The notes beneath the pieces were generated by a model that worked only from the letters and a program-made list of their open reading frames with translations, made no database searches and had not been told where the DNA came from. Both the position numbers and the translations under genes were made by a program. Of a DNA stretch of 37,591 bases, positions 15,740 to 23,858 are shown in pieces. This DNA comes from Bacteroidales bacterium (GTDB lineage: Bacteria; Bacteroidota; Bacteroidia; Bacteroidales; UBA932). Location: NCBI GenBank assembly GCA_024398295.1, contig JAKSJL010000013.1:1-37591 (forward strand), read 5' to 3'. Each line of letters begins with the position of its first letter. Within the stretch, counting starts at the first letter, position 1.

Positions 15740-17395
15740 TTAGTTTCTCTGGTAGAGATAACGCTTGATGCTCTTCTTAGGAGTTCTCTCGAAATCCTCT
15801 GGCATGAACTCAATTCTCTTTAGCTGTGCGTAGTTCGGAATCTGTCTGTTCATCTCAGGAAGGGCAGCGAGAAGTCTCTCCTGGAGCTGCTCAGGGCTGA
15901 GTCCATCGAGCTCTGCCTGATGGAAGTCAGGATAGATGAGAGCCACAAGGTTATTGTTATCCTCAATCACGAGTGAATCCACTACATAGGTGAAGTTGTT
16001 CACCACAGCCTCAAGCTCCTCTGGATAGATGTTCTGGCCTGAAGGACCGAGAATCATACACTTAGAGCGGCCTCTGAGGTAAAGGTAACCATCTGCGTCG
16101 ATGACACCCATATCGCCTGTCTTGAACCAGCCGTCCTCAGTGAATGACTCCTTGGTAGCCTCCTCGTTCTTGAAGTAGCCAAGGAATACATTTGAGCCCT
16201 TAACCTGCACCTCACCAGGCACATTTGCAGGATCTGCAGAGTCGATTCTGATCTCGCAGCCTCTGATGGCCTTACCACTGGATCCAAGCCTTGCTTCGTT
16301 GTAGTGAGCATAGGTGATAAGAGGTGCGCACTCGGTCATACCATAACCGACAGTGAATGGGAAGTGAATGTCCTTGAGGAACTTCTCCACCTCAGGGTTG
16401 AATGCTGCACCTCCGAGGATAGTCTCCTCGAAACGGCCACCGAATGCCTCCACAAGGCTGTTTCTGATCTTACGCTTGAGAAGCGAGCTGACGATAGGAA
16501 CCTTCATGATAGCCTGGGTCCTGTCGATGACTGGCTTGAGCTGAGACTTGTATACCTTCTCGATGATGAGAGGAACTGCGATGATGATATCAGGATGGAT
16601 CTCAGCGAAAGCCTTCATGATGATCTTAGGGCTAGGCACTCTGGTAAGGAAGTGAACATGAGCACCGATGGTCATCTCGAAGATGAACTCGAACATCATT
16701 CCATACATATGGGCAGAAGGCAGCATAGACACCACTTCTGCGGTATGGTTGAGCTGAGGCTCAGCATCGTGATGCGCTACATAGATGTTTGTGTAGAGCG
16801 CACGATAAGGGATCATTACACCCTTTGAGAAACCGGAAGTACCTGAGGTATAGTTGATAAGAGCGAGCTCCTCTGGCTGGTCCTCATGATAGCAGATAGA
16901 CTCTGGAGAGAGTCCTTCTGGATACTTGGCTGAGAAATACTCGAAAATACCCTCGCGTATAGCGCTAAGCTTAAGGCTATTTGAGTGAAGAAGCTTGAAG
17001 TTGTTCATCTGGACGATAGCCTGCACGTCTGGCATATCCTCGGCGCTGAGGTTCTCCCAAATGACATCATCCACGAAGAACACCTTCGCCTCAGAATGAT
17101 TCACGAGATAGTGGATGTTACCAGGCTTGAACTCATGAAGGATAGGTACAGGTACAGCACCATATGTCAGAACTGCAAGGAAACATACACCCCAGTTCGC
17201 CTGGTTACGTGAGCAGAGCGCCACTCTGTCGCCCTTTACGAGTCCGCACTCACGGAAAGTGAGATGAAGGTACTCGATGCGGGTGGCTACATCCTTGTAG
17301 TAAAGGGTCATGCCCTGATAGTTAGAAAGCGCAGGGCGCTCCCAATTCTTTTTGATGCTTGCCTCAAAAAGTTTGTTTACTGACTGAAATTCCAT
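15740..17395 (-). CDS. AMP-dependent long-chain acyl-CoA ligase-like enzyme
   Basis: A 551-residue member of the adenylate-forming (ANL) superfamily, which activates a carboxylate as acyl-AMP and usually transfers it to CoA. Motifs: ATP-binding INYTSGTSGFSKG, the A5 motif GYGMTECAPL, the A7 motif TGDMGVIDADGYLYLRGRSK, followed by GQNIYPEELE and, near the end, the catalytic Lys region RTPKKSIKRYL. These point to a fatty-acid-type ligase (FadD-like). It sits two bases after the 730-residue gene. The substrate is not determined by sequence; medium- or long-chain fatty acids, perhaps from membrane turnover, are the likely choice. Confidence 0.88.
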   Translation of the reverse strand: MEFQSVNKLFEASIKKNWERPALSNYQGMTLYYKDVATRIEYLHLTFRECGLVKGDRVALCSRNQANWGVCFLAVLTYGAVPVPILHEFKPGNIHYLVNHSEAKVFFVDDVIWENLSAEDMPDVQAIVQMNNFKLLHSNSLKLSAIREGIFEYFSAKYPEGLSPESICYHEDQPEELALINYTSGTSGFSKGVMIPYRALYTNIYVAHHDAEPQLNHTAEVVSMLPSAHMYGMMFEFIFEMTIGAHVHFLTRVPSPKIIMKAFAEIHPDIIIAVPLIIEKVYKSQLKPVIDRTQAIMKVPIVSSLLKRKIRNSLVEAFGGRFEETILGGAAFNPEVEKFLKDIHFPFTVGYGMTECAPLITYAHYNEARLGSSGKAIRGCEIRIDSADPANVPGEVQVKGSNVFLGYFKNEEATKESFTEDGWFKTGDMGVIDADGYLYLRGRSKCMILGPSGQNIYPEELEAVVNNFTYVVDSLVIEDNNNLVALIYPDFHQAELDGLSPEQLQERLLAALPEMNRQIPNYAQLKRIEFMPEDFERTPKKSIKRYLYQRN

Positions 17396-17397
17396 GT

Positions 17398-19590
17398 CTA
17401 TAATTTAACTGTTCTAGTTTTTCCATCATTGCAAGTCACTGTGAAGCCACCCTTTCCATTTGGAGTCACAGCGCTGTCGCTGCGGATGGCGTCCTTGCCC
17501 GATTTCGCATATACCGGCTCCCCTCCCTCATAAGGGTAGATGCGAGCCTCCTGCAGAGTGCGGATCACCCAATACTTGCCCTTCTCTGTCTTCAGAAGTT
17601 CCGGCAGCGCCACCACCTGTCCAGGCATCTCAACACCCTTCCAGAATGCCCTGCTATCTCCTTTCATGCCAGTGAAGCCAATGCTTCCGTCCTCATAGAT
17701 GAAGCCAAGCGTGCGTCCTTCAGGGAGCTCGTAGATGGCAGGTCCGAGGAGCACAGGCTTAGGCAATGCGACTGGGAAGCCGGACACGAAGCGTCCGAGG
17801 CGGTCCAGGAGCCAGAGACGTGAGCCTGCCGCGAAGAGGAACTGAATCTTGCCATTCGCATAATGGTCCACTTCCTCTACGCGTCCGCAGATAGGGTCAT
17901 GGAACTCGATGCTCCATAAAGCCTTGCCATTCTCATCAGAGAGGGTCAGGTAATTATTTGTCTGCTGCGAAAGCGTATTTATCTTGTTTGTTGCGCAATT
18001 CTTCACCTTAAATGGGCCCTTAGGCACGTCAATACCAGCCCCAGTGATCACGATCTCAGCCTCTTCGAGAGGGGTGTCAATGAGTGGGCGCTCGACGCGG
18101 AGTGTCACACCAGACGGAGTGGAAGCGAGGACTGCATCGGCGCGGGAAGCACCGACCAGGACATCTGCGAGGGCATTTTTGAATGCCTTGCCGAAGATGT
18201 CGTCAGGGCGGCACGAGGCGCCGGCGAAGAACATCACGAAGCCACTTGCCTTCGAAGGGATGATGTCGGGAGAGGCCTGGGAGAGGGTGGCTTTCAGGCT
18301 GCCGCCACGCGAAAGGTAATCCTTGACAGCTTCCTCCGAGCCTGAGATGATCCAGCCATCGCGATATGTGAAGAACGGATCGGATGACAATGCGTAATCG
18401 TCACCAAACAATGCATAAGCGAAGCCCGCGAACTCATATGGATGCGCCGCAGGAGTGTAGTTTTTCTCATCGACACCTTCGAGACCCTTGAATATGTATG
18501 AGCAGCTACGCTGAGCCACCCTTACGAGACCGGCCTCGAGGAGTTCCTCTCCGCGGTACCACTGAATGCGAGCCACCTCCTTCACATCGAGAGACTTAGC
18601 CCAGTCCAGAGGCTTCACGCCGCTGGCATCGGCCAGCTTCTTTCTCTGCGCGCGTACACCCGACAGCTTAGTCGTGGCGTCAAGATATCTGTCATAGGTC
18701 TCGATGTAGTCCTCCACAGATGCGACTGGGACTGCCATCGCGAACTCAGTCACAGATAGAGCGGCCTCCGCGAATCGGCAGTCAGAGGCAGCGAGGCCAC
18801 CAAATGCCTTCACATATGAGTTTTGACCCAATGAGTTCGCCATGCTGAAAGCAGCCTTTCTCTCATTATGCTCAGTCTCGCTGAATGCTGTCCAAGAAGC
18901 ATAACGCTTCACTTTGTCTGCATGGGCAGAAACCTTCTTCGTGAAGAATGATGGAAAAAGCTTGCCGGCATAGCTGTTTGCAAAGAAAGCGGCCACAGAA
19001 CCTGTCGTCTGTGATGCACATGAACAAAAGGACTCGTTCTCAAGGATGGACATGCCGTCGTCGATATGGGTCTGAGATGAAGCTACAAGCACCTCTGAAG
19101 TCGAGGAGATGATGTAACTCTTATCACCCAGACGATGAAAAGCGGCAGACATACCAGCATCCTTCGCACTCTCAAGTACCGAAAGAACGAAGTTTGTGGA
19201 GTCATGCGCATTCTTTCCTGCATCAAGGATGACGATAGGGACTGTGGAGCCGCAGTTATGCAGCGACACAGCCATAGGCAGCCTCCCTACGAGAGGCTCG
19301 ATGCCCGAAAGATATCTGTATACAGGACTTTTCTTGTTTTCGTAGACAAACGCTCTCCAGAATGATGTGGAATCAAGTAGATGCTCCACCCCGGACTCCG
19401 CAGACTCGAAGACCGCAAGAGCCATGGCATCAGAAGGGACGGCCGCGATGACTGGGTACTTATCCATCACCTTGACGACCTTATGTCCCCTGGTCTCCTC
19501 ACCCCGGAAAAGGCTGAAGGAACCTATCAGGATGCCGGCAAGAAGAACCGTCGCCAGCGTGATATAGAGTATGAGCGTCTTTTTGTTCAT
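17398..19590 (-). CDS. Large membrane-anchored envelope protein of unknown function (DUF3352-like)
   Basis: A 730-residue protein with one N-terminal membrane helix (about 5-27) and an otherwise periplasmic body. The start of the body (KYPVIAAVPSDAMALAVFES) resembles the lead of DUF3352-type proteins, with a repeated pattern of checking a value against display-like strands (DGWIISGSEEAVKDYLSRGG). The last 200 residues look like short beta-propeller blades (KALWSIEFHDPICGRVEEVD, RLWLLDRLGRFVSGFPVAL). I see no catalytic motif. It heads the operon with the acyl-CoA ligase, dCMP deaminase and S41 protease, which hints at an envelope or lipid-linked role, but this is inference from position only. 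Confidence 0.7.
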   Translation of the reverse strand: MNKKTLILYITLATVLLAGILIGSFSLFRGEETRGHKVVKVMDKYPVIAAVPSDAMALAVFESAESGVEHLLDSTSFWRAFVYENKKSPVYRYLSGIEPLVGRLPMAVSLHNCGSTVPIVILDAGKNAHDSTNFVLSVLESAKDAGMSAAFHRLGDKSYIISSTSEVLVASSQTHIDDGMSILENESFCSCASQTTGSVAAFFANSYAGKLFPSFFTKKVSAHADKVKRYASWTAFSETEHNERKAAFSMANSLGQNSYVKAFGGLAASDCRFAEAALSVTEFAMAVPVASVEDYIETYDRYLDATTKLSGVRAQRKKLADASGVKPLDWAKSLDVKEVARIQWYRGEELLEAGLVRVAQRSCSYIFKGLEGVDEKNYTPAAHPYEFAGFAYALFGDDYALSSDPFFTYRDGWIISGSEEAVKDYLSRGGSLKATLSQASPDIIPSKASGFVMFFAGASCRPDDIFGKAFKNALADVLVGASRADAVLASTPSGVTLRVERPLIDTPLEEAEIVITGAGIDVPKGPFKVKNCATNKINTLSQQTNNYLTLSDENGKALWSIEFHDPICGRVEEVDHYANGKIQFLFAAGSRLWLLDRLGRFVSGFPVALPKPVLLGPAIYELPEGRTLGFIYEDGSIGFTGMKGDSRAFWKGVEMPGQVVALPELLKTEKGKYWVIRTLQEARIYPYEGGEPVYAKSGKDAIRSDSAVTPNGKGGFTVTCNDGKTRTVKL

Positions 19591-19674
19591 AATAGTCCAA
19601 ACTAATCCGCAATTTACGAATTTTCCCGCTTAATACCAACGAGAAAACACCCAAAAGACACTTCTAGGACGCTT

Positions 19675-19717
19675 AAAAACAGATATCCCTGGAAAGCATG
19701 AACTTTCCAGGGATATC
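19675..19717 (-). terminator. Terminator after tRNA-Arg with 15-bp perfect stem
   Basis: GATATCCCTGGAAAG and CTTTCCAGGGATATC pair perfectly around a six-base loop; on the minus strand TGTTTTT follows. It lies three bases after the tRNA 3' end and likely terminates the whole typA-to-tRNA transcript. It also shields the 730-residue gene downstream. Confidence 0.9.
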
Positions 19718-19719
19718 AG

Positions 19720-19791
19720 TAGCCCCGAGCGGAATCGAACCGCTATCTAGAGTTTAGGAAACTCTCGTTCTATCCGTTGAACTACAGGGCC
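19720..19791 (-). tRNA. tRNA-Arg (anticodon CCT)
   Basis: The 72-base minus-strand sequence folds into a cloverleaf: acceptor GGCCCTG with CGGGGCT (two G-U pairs), D-arm region GTTCAACGGATAGAAC, anticodon stem AGAGT/ACTCT with loop TTCCTAA (anticodon CCT, reading AGG), and T-stem AGCGG/CCGCT with loop TTCGATT. CCA is not encoded. It starts 14 bases after the rpmF stop, so it is probably cut from the rpmF transcript. AGG and AGA are frequently used Arg codons in this window. Confidence 0.95.
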
Positions 19792-19805
19792 GAAAGTCTC
19801 AAGAA

Positions 19806-19988
19806 CTACTCGGCGCTCTTCTCGATGATCTGACGTCCTCTATAGTAGCCACACTCAGGGCATACTCTGTGGTAGATTACGGTAGCACCGCAATTTGGAC
19901 ATGTAGCAAGTGTAGGAACTGGAGCGAAATCATGAGTTCTTCTCTTGTCTCTTCTCTGCTTAGAGAGTTTGTGTTTTGGATGTGCCAT
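19806..19988 (-). CDS. rpmF: 50S ribosomal protein L32
   Basis: A 60-residue zinc-ribbon ribosomal protein. The basic N-terminus (MAHPKHKLSKQRRDKRRTHD) is typical, and two pairs of cysteines, C30-x2-C33 and C43-x2-C46, form the zinc site. It lies 21 bases after the DUF177 gene, the usual yceD-rpmF pairing. Downstream comes tRNA-Arg instead of plsX/fabH, which follow rpmF in many bacteria. Confidence 0.97.
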   Translation of the reverse strand: MAHPKHKLSKQRRDKRRTHDFAPVPTLATCPNCGATVIYHRVCPECGYYRGRQIIEKSAE

Positions 19989-20009
19989 TTTCTTATATTT
20001 TTTTAATTA

Positions 20010-20537
20010 CTATTTCAACAAATCCTTAAGGGCTGCAAATGGGCTCTCCACAGGAGCAGCTGCTTCCTCCTCGGCTTCATCCGCCTCGACACTCAGAAAT
20101 CTGACTGTTTCAGGGTCACACTCACCCTCTGGATGGACACGCTGCATAGGAAGCGAGAGACAGACATAGTCATATATCGTCTGGCTCAGGTCCAAGTCTG
20201 TGTCGTCTTCCGGAACAAAGACAATCTCTCGCTCTCCGCCTTCAGCCGGAAGTGCCTCAAGAGGCTCCTCTCCAAACTTTATGCTGAGCTTGAAATCAAC
20301 ATCCACCGGCAGCGAAAGGTCGCTCAAACACCTGTCGCACTGCACCGTCACAGTCCCGCTCAGAACGCCATCCACACCGATATACTTGCCTGATTTTTCG
20401 ACAAAAACATCGACTGAGACGTCTGCGTCTAGGATCTCTGAATTATCAAAACTGCCAAAGAACTCACCCAAAGCGCGCCAGCAGAACTGGGTTCTACCGG
20501 ACGCCAAGCCGTTTAATGGTATTATAAAGGGTTGCAA
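20010..20537 (-). CDS. DUF177 (YceD) family protein
   Basis: A 175-residue protein of the DUF177/YceD family, tied to large-subunit ribosome assembly and almost always beside rpmF. The N-terminal phrase FIIPLNGLASGRTQFCW, the central CDRCLSDLSLPVDVDF and the later GECDPETVRFL fit the family, whose Cys pairs may bind a metal. The C-terminal tail is acidic and Ala-rich. No ATG precedes the conserved start; a TTG at 20537-20535 is the only reasonable initiator. A TAACTTTG string overlaps this codon and resembles a -7 box, but the gene follows typA by only 17 bases, so I take it as a chance match. Confidence 0.85.
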   Translation of the reverse strand: MQPFIIPLNGLASGRTQFCWRALGEFFGSFDNSEILDADVSVDVFVEKSGKYIGVDGVLSGTVTVQCDRCLSDLSLPVDVDFKLSIKFGEEPLEALPAEGGEREIVFVPEDDTDLDLSQTIYDYVCLSLPMQRVHPEGECDPETVRFLSVEADEAEEEAAAPVESPFAALKDLLK

Positions 20538-20554
20538 AGTTACAAAAAAATTTC

Positions 20555-22366
20555 CTATTCACAATCTTCTTGATCGCTTTTTCTCTTACGGTCAAGCGGA
20601 TCAAGCAAAATCTTACGAAGCCTCATGAAGTGAGGAGTTACCTCTACGAGCTCATCATCCTGGATGTACTCAAGAGCCTCCTCGAGCGAGAACTTGATGG
20701 CTGGAGGGAGGACAATCTTCTCGTCGCTGCCTGCCGCACGTACGTTTGTAAGTTTCTTGGTCTTACAGATGTTGATGTTCAGGTCGCGCTCACGGGTATG
20801 CTCTCCCAGCACCTGGCCGCCATAGATATCCTCACCTGGCTCCACGAAGAAGCGTCCTCTGTCGAGGAGCTTGTTCATCGAGTATGCGATGGACTGGCCA
20901 GTCTCAAGAGAAACCAGGGAACCATTGTTACGACGCTCGATCTCACCCTTGAATGGCTGATACTCCTTGAAGCGGTGTGCCACCACAGCCTCTCCCTGAC
21001 TGGCAGTGAGGAGGTTGCTTCTGAGTCCCATAAGGCCTCGTGTAGGAATCTCAAACTCAAGCAAGGTACGGTCTGCGCGTGGCTCCATACGGAGGAGCGC
21101 ACCCTTGCGGCGTGTAGCGAGCTCGATAGCCGCTCCGACAAACTGCTCTGGCACCTCGATGGAGAGGTCCTCGATAGGCTCGCAACGCTGGCCGTTGATG
21201 ACCTTGTCCAGCACCTTAGGCTGACCTACCTGGAGCTCAAAGCCCTCGCGACGCATGGTCTCGATGAGCACTGAAAGATGGAGCACACCTCGGCCGTAAA
21301 CCACGAACGAGTCTGCCGTAAGGCCTGGCTTAACGCGAAGTGCAAGGTTCTTCTCGAGCTCCTTGTCAAGGCGGTCCTTGAGGTGACGCGATGTCACGAA
21401 CTTACCGTCCTTTCCGAAGAATGGGGAGTTGTTGATCGAGAAGGTCATGCTCATGGTAGGCTCATCCACCGCGATAGGTGGAAGTGCCTCTGGATTCTCG
21501 AAATCAGCAATGGTATCGCCGATCTCAAAGCCATCGATGCCGACCACAGCGCAGATATCTCCACAGGTCACCTCATCTACATTTGACTTTCCAAGTCCGT
21601 CGAATGTCATGAGCTGCTTGATCTTCTGCTTCTGTACTATGTCATACCTCTTGCAGAGGCTGATGTTCATGCCTGACCTGAGCGATCCTCTGGTCACACG
21701 GCCGACTGCGATACGGCCAACGTAAGGAGAGTACTCAAGTGAAGAGATGAGGAGCTGAGGAGTACCCTCAACCACCTGCGGTGCAGGAATCTGCTCAAGG
21801 ATAGTATCGAGAAGTGGAGTGATGTCACTTGTAGGCTGCTTCCAGTCAAGCGACATCCAGCCCTGCTTCGCGCTGCCGTAAACGGTAGCGAAATCAAGCT
21901 GCTCCTCAGTGGCATTGAGATTACACATAAGGTCGAAAACCTCCTCCTGAACCTCGTCAGGACGGCAGTTTGGCTTGTCTACCTTATTCACTACCACTAC
22001 CGGTTTCTTTCCCATCTCCAGAGCCTTCTGGAGCACAAAACGCGTCTGAGGCATACATCCTTCAAAGGCGTCAACAAGGAGAAGGACTCCGTCCGCCATG
22101 TTAAGCACACGCTCTACCTCACCACCGAAGTCGCTATGGCCTGGAGTATCAATGATATTGATCTTCACCCCCTTGTAGATGACAGACACATTCTTCGCGA
22201 GAATGGTGATACCACGCTCTCTCTCAAGATCATTGTTATCAAGGATGAGCTGTCCAAGGTTCTCAGGCTGCCTTACGAGATTTGCCTGATAGATCATACG
22301 GTCCACGAGCGTAGTCTTACCGTGGTCAACGTGGGCGATGATCGCAATATTTCTAATTTCCTGCAT
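20555..22366 (-). CDS. typA: Translational GTPase TypA/BipA
   Basis: A 603-residue ribosome-associated GTPase active in stress and 50S assembly. GTPase motifs: G1 AHVDHGKT at 11-18, switch region ERERGITI, G3 DTPGHSDF, G4 NKVDKPNC. The EF-G-like domains follow and the C-terminal BipA-specific segment ([19 protein letters not shown]) is present. Length is standard. It heads the group with DUF177, rpmF and tRNA-Arg, and is divergent from the hydroxyacid dehydrogenase. Confidence 0.97.
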   Translation of the reverse strand: MQEIRNIAIIAHVDHGKTTLVDRMIYQANLVRQPENLGQLILDNNDLERERGITILAKNVSVIYKGVKINIIDTPGHSDFGGEVERVLNMADGVLLLVDAFEGCMPQTRFVLQKALEMGKKPVVVVNKVDKPNCRPDEVQEEVFDLMCNLNATEEQLDFATVYGSAKQGWMSLDWKQPTSDITPLLDTILEQIPAPQVVEGTPQLLISSLEYSPYVGRIAVGRVTRGSLRSGMNISLCKRYDIVQKQKIKQLMTFDGLGKSNVDEVTCGDICAVVGIDGFEIGDTIADFENPEALPPIAVDEPTMSMTFSINNSPFFGKDGKFVTSRHLKDRLDKELEKNLALRVKPGLTADSFVVYGRGVLHLSVLIETMRREGFELQVGQPKVLDKVINGQRCEPIEDLSIEVPEQFVGAAIELATRRKGALLRMEPRADRTLLEFEIPTRGLMGLRSNLLTASQGEAVVAHRFKEYQPFKGEIERRNNGSLVSLETGQSIAYSMNKLLDRGRFFVEPGEDIYGGQVLGEHTRERDLNINICKTKKLTNVRAAGSDEKIVLPPAIKFSLEEALEYIQDDELVEVTPHFMRLRKILLDPLDRKRKSDQEDCE

Positions 22367-22396
22367 AGTCTTTTTCTAATCTACTAACAAAACATA

Positions 22397-22404
22397 CAAA
22401 GTTA
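22397..22404 (-). promoter_or_regulatory. -7 box of the typA promoter
   Basis: On the minus strand TAACTTTG matches TAnnTTTG exactly, about 30 bases before the typA ATG. The -33 position (TTCA) is a poor match. Confidence 0.5.
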
Positions 22405-22446
22405 CGGTTTTTCACTCACAAAATGAATAATTTAGCAGATAATTCT

Positions 22447-22454
22447 TACATTTG
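22447..22454 (+). promoter_or_regulatory. -7 box of the hydroxyacid dehydrogenase promoter
   Basis: TACATTTG matches TAnnTTTG exactly, 21 bases before the ATG at 22476. It covers an in-frame TTG at 22452, which supports using the downstream ATG as the start. No clear -33 element. Confidence 0.55.
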
Positions 22455-22475
22455 GGAAAACAAAACAAACCTGAC

Positions 22476-23402
22476 ATGAAGATTGTATTTCTTGACGCCT
22501 CGACTATGGGCGACACATCACTCGGCAAGATAGAAGAGCTCGGAGAGCTCACCTGCTACGCCACCTCCACACCCGAAGAGGCTCTGGAAAGGGTAAAGGA
22601 CGCAGAAGTGATCATCATCAACAAAGTCAAGGTGACGCGAGAACTCATCGATGCGGCACCGAGCCTACGTCTTATCTGCGAGGCTGCCACAGGAGTGAAC
22701 AACATCGACCTTGAGGCTGCGGCGGAAAAGGGCATACCTGTACGCAATGTCGCTGGCTATTCAACAGATGCCGTGGTGCAGGAGACCTTCATGCATCTTC
22801 TGTCCCTGGCAGGCAATGCCCCATACTTCGACGACATCGTAAAGAGCGGAGCGTACTCGCAGAGTCCTATCTTCACTGACGTAACCAGGCCATTCGTTGA
22901 ACTGGCAGGAAAAACCATTGGAATCATTGGCATGGGAAACATAGGAGCCAAGGTGGCTCAGGTCGCTGAGGCCTTCGGCATGAAGGTGGTATACTTCTCT
23001 ACATCAGGCACTTCCCACTGCGACAAATACCCAAGCCTCAGCATCGAGGACCTCATGTCCGAGAGCGATGTCATCTCCATACACGCGCCGCTGAATGAGC
23101 GCACAAATGGCCTCATCGGGGCCAATGAGCTCGCCTACACGAAGAAGTCGGCATTCATCCTGAACATGGGACGAGGAGGGATAGTGGACGAGAAGGCGCT
23201 CGCAGACGCCATCAGCAGCGAGCGCATAGCCGGAGCGGCCTTGGACGTGTTCTGCAAGGAGCCACTCCCTGCGGACAGCCCGCTCCTGCACACCGCACAC
23301 CCAGAGCGTCTGCGCTTCACGCCACACACGGCCTGGGCGAGCGTCGAGGCTCGCAGAAGGCTCGCCGACGGAATAGCAGAAAACATCAGGAAGGGGTGGT
23401 AA
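22476..23402 (+). CDS. D-2-hydroxyacid dehydrogenase (NAD-dependent)
   Basis: A 308-residue oxidoreductase interconverting 2-keto acids and D-2-hydroxy acids. The NAD-binding motif GIIGMGNIGAKVA lies near 150-162; the catalytic Arg is in NMGRGGIVDE, the Glu in CKEPLP and the His in TPHTAW. The N-terminal region VFLDASTMGD and the ATGVNNID loop resemble glycerate/hydroxypyruvate reductases of the family. ATG 22476 is chosen because the only upstream start (TTG 22452) lies in the promoter. It is a single-gene transcript ending in the hairpin at 23408-23434. Exact substrate is not determined. Confidence 0.92.
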   Translation: MKIVFLDASTMGDTSLGKIEELGELTCYATSTPEEALERVKDAEVIIINKVKVTRELIDAAPSLRLICEAATGVNNIDLEAAAEKGIPVRNVAGYSTDAVVQETFMHLLSLAGNAPYFDDIVKSGAYSQSPIFTDVTRPFVELAGKTIGIIGMGNIGAKVAQVAEAFGMKVVYFSTSGTSHCDKYPSLSIEDLMSESDVISIHAPLNERTNGLIGANELAYTKKSAFILNMGRGGIVDEKALADAISSERIAGAALDVFCKEPLPADSPLLHTAHPERLRFTPHTAWASVEARRRLADGIAENIRKGW

Positions 23403-23407
23403 AGAAA

Positions 23408-23434
23408 AGAAGTCTGGCCTTTGACCAGACTTCT
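23408..23434. terminator. Bidirectional terminator at left edge of the AT-rich segment
   Basis: AGAAGTCTGG and CCAGACTTCT form a 10-bp perfect stem with a seven-base loop. TCTTTCTTTATTTT-like pyrimidine tracts follow on the plus strand and TTTTCTTT on the minus strand. It serves the convergent dehydrogenase and small secreted protein genes. Confidence 0.85.
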
Positions 23435-23440
23435 CTTTCT

Positions 23441-23857
23441 TTATTTTGCAGGGACAAACAGGAGATACTTTTCGGAGCCGTTTTTCTGTTTCTGAAAGTA
23501 CTGCTCGCGATACTCAAAAGGGAAAGGTTCCGCCATACGGCTAAAGACCATATCTCCTCCGCCTATCCTAATTTCATTTGAAGGCATGCGGAGCCTGGTT
23601 ATCTTCCCGTCAGCACAAGATGTCCACTGCTCCTCAACCAGTTTGCTGACCCAAAGGAACACATGGCACGAGCCATCCTTGTGAGGAATCACAACATAAT
23701 CCCTTACATCGCTGCCAGACAACATGACGTAACACTGGAAATCATCATTATTGGCATCCCAACACCACCATCCATCGCGGCCATCGCCTGCACCCTGGGC
23801 AAACGAGCAAATGCACGGAAGGAGGAAAAGAATTGCAATAAGAAAATTCTTTTTCAT
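23441..23857 (-). CDS. Small secreted protein, partner of the Cys-rich lipoprotein
   Basis: A 138-residue protein with a signal peptide (MKKNFLIAILFLLPCICSFA, cut before Q21) and a mature part rich in aromatic residues (DGWWCWDANNDDFQCYVML). Four Cys outside the signal may form disulfides. I do not recognise the family. Its ATG is one base after the stop of the lipoprotein gene (TGATATG), so the two are certainly cotranscribed and probably translationally coupled. By analogy with staphopain-staphostatin and SpeB-Spi operons it could be an inhibitor or immunity protein for the papain-like domain upstream; that is inference only. Confidence 0.7.
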   Translation of the reverse strand: MKKNFLIAILFLLPCICSFAQGAGDGRDGWWCWDANNDDFQCYVMLSGSDVRDYVVIPHKDGSCHVFLWVSKLVEEQWTSCADGKITRLRMPSNEIRIGGGDMVFSRMAEPFPFEYREQYFQKQKNGSEKYLLFVPAK

Positions 23858-23858
23858 A

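Noticed and set aside
15739-15813. Longer start of the dCMP deaminase at 15813
   Set aside because: It would overlap the ligase coding region and add 25 residues without family similarity; the ATG at 15738 fits the usual length.
20535-20542. Exact TAACTTTG -7 box on the minus strand at the start of the DUF177 gene
   Set aside because: It overlaps the only usable start codon (TTG 20537) and the gene lies 17 bases after typA, so cotranscription is more likely and the match is probably chance.
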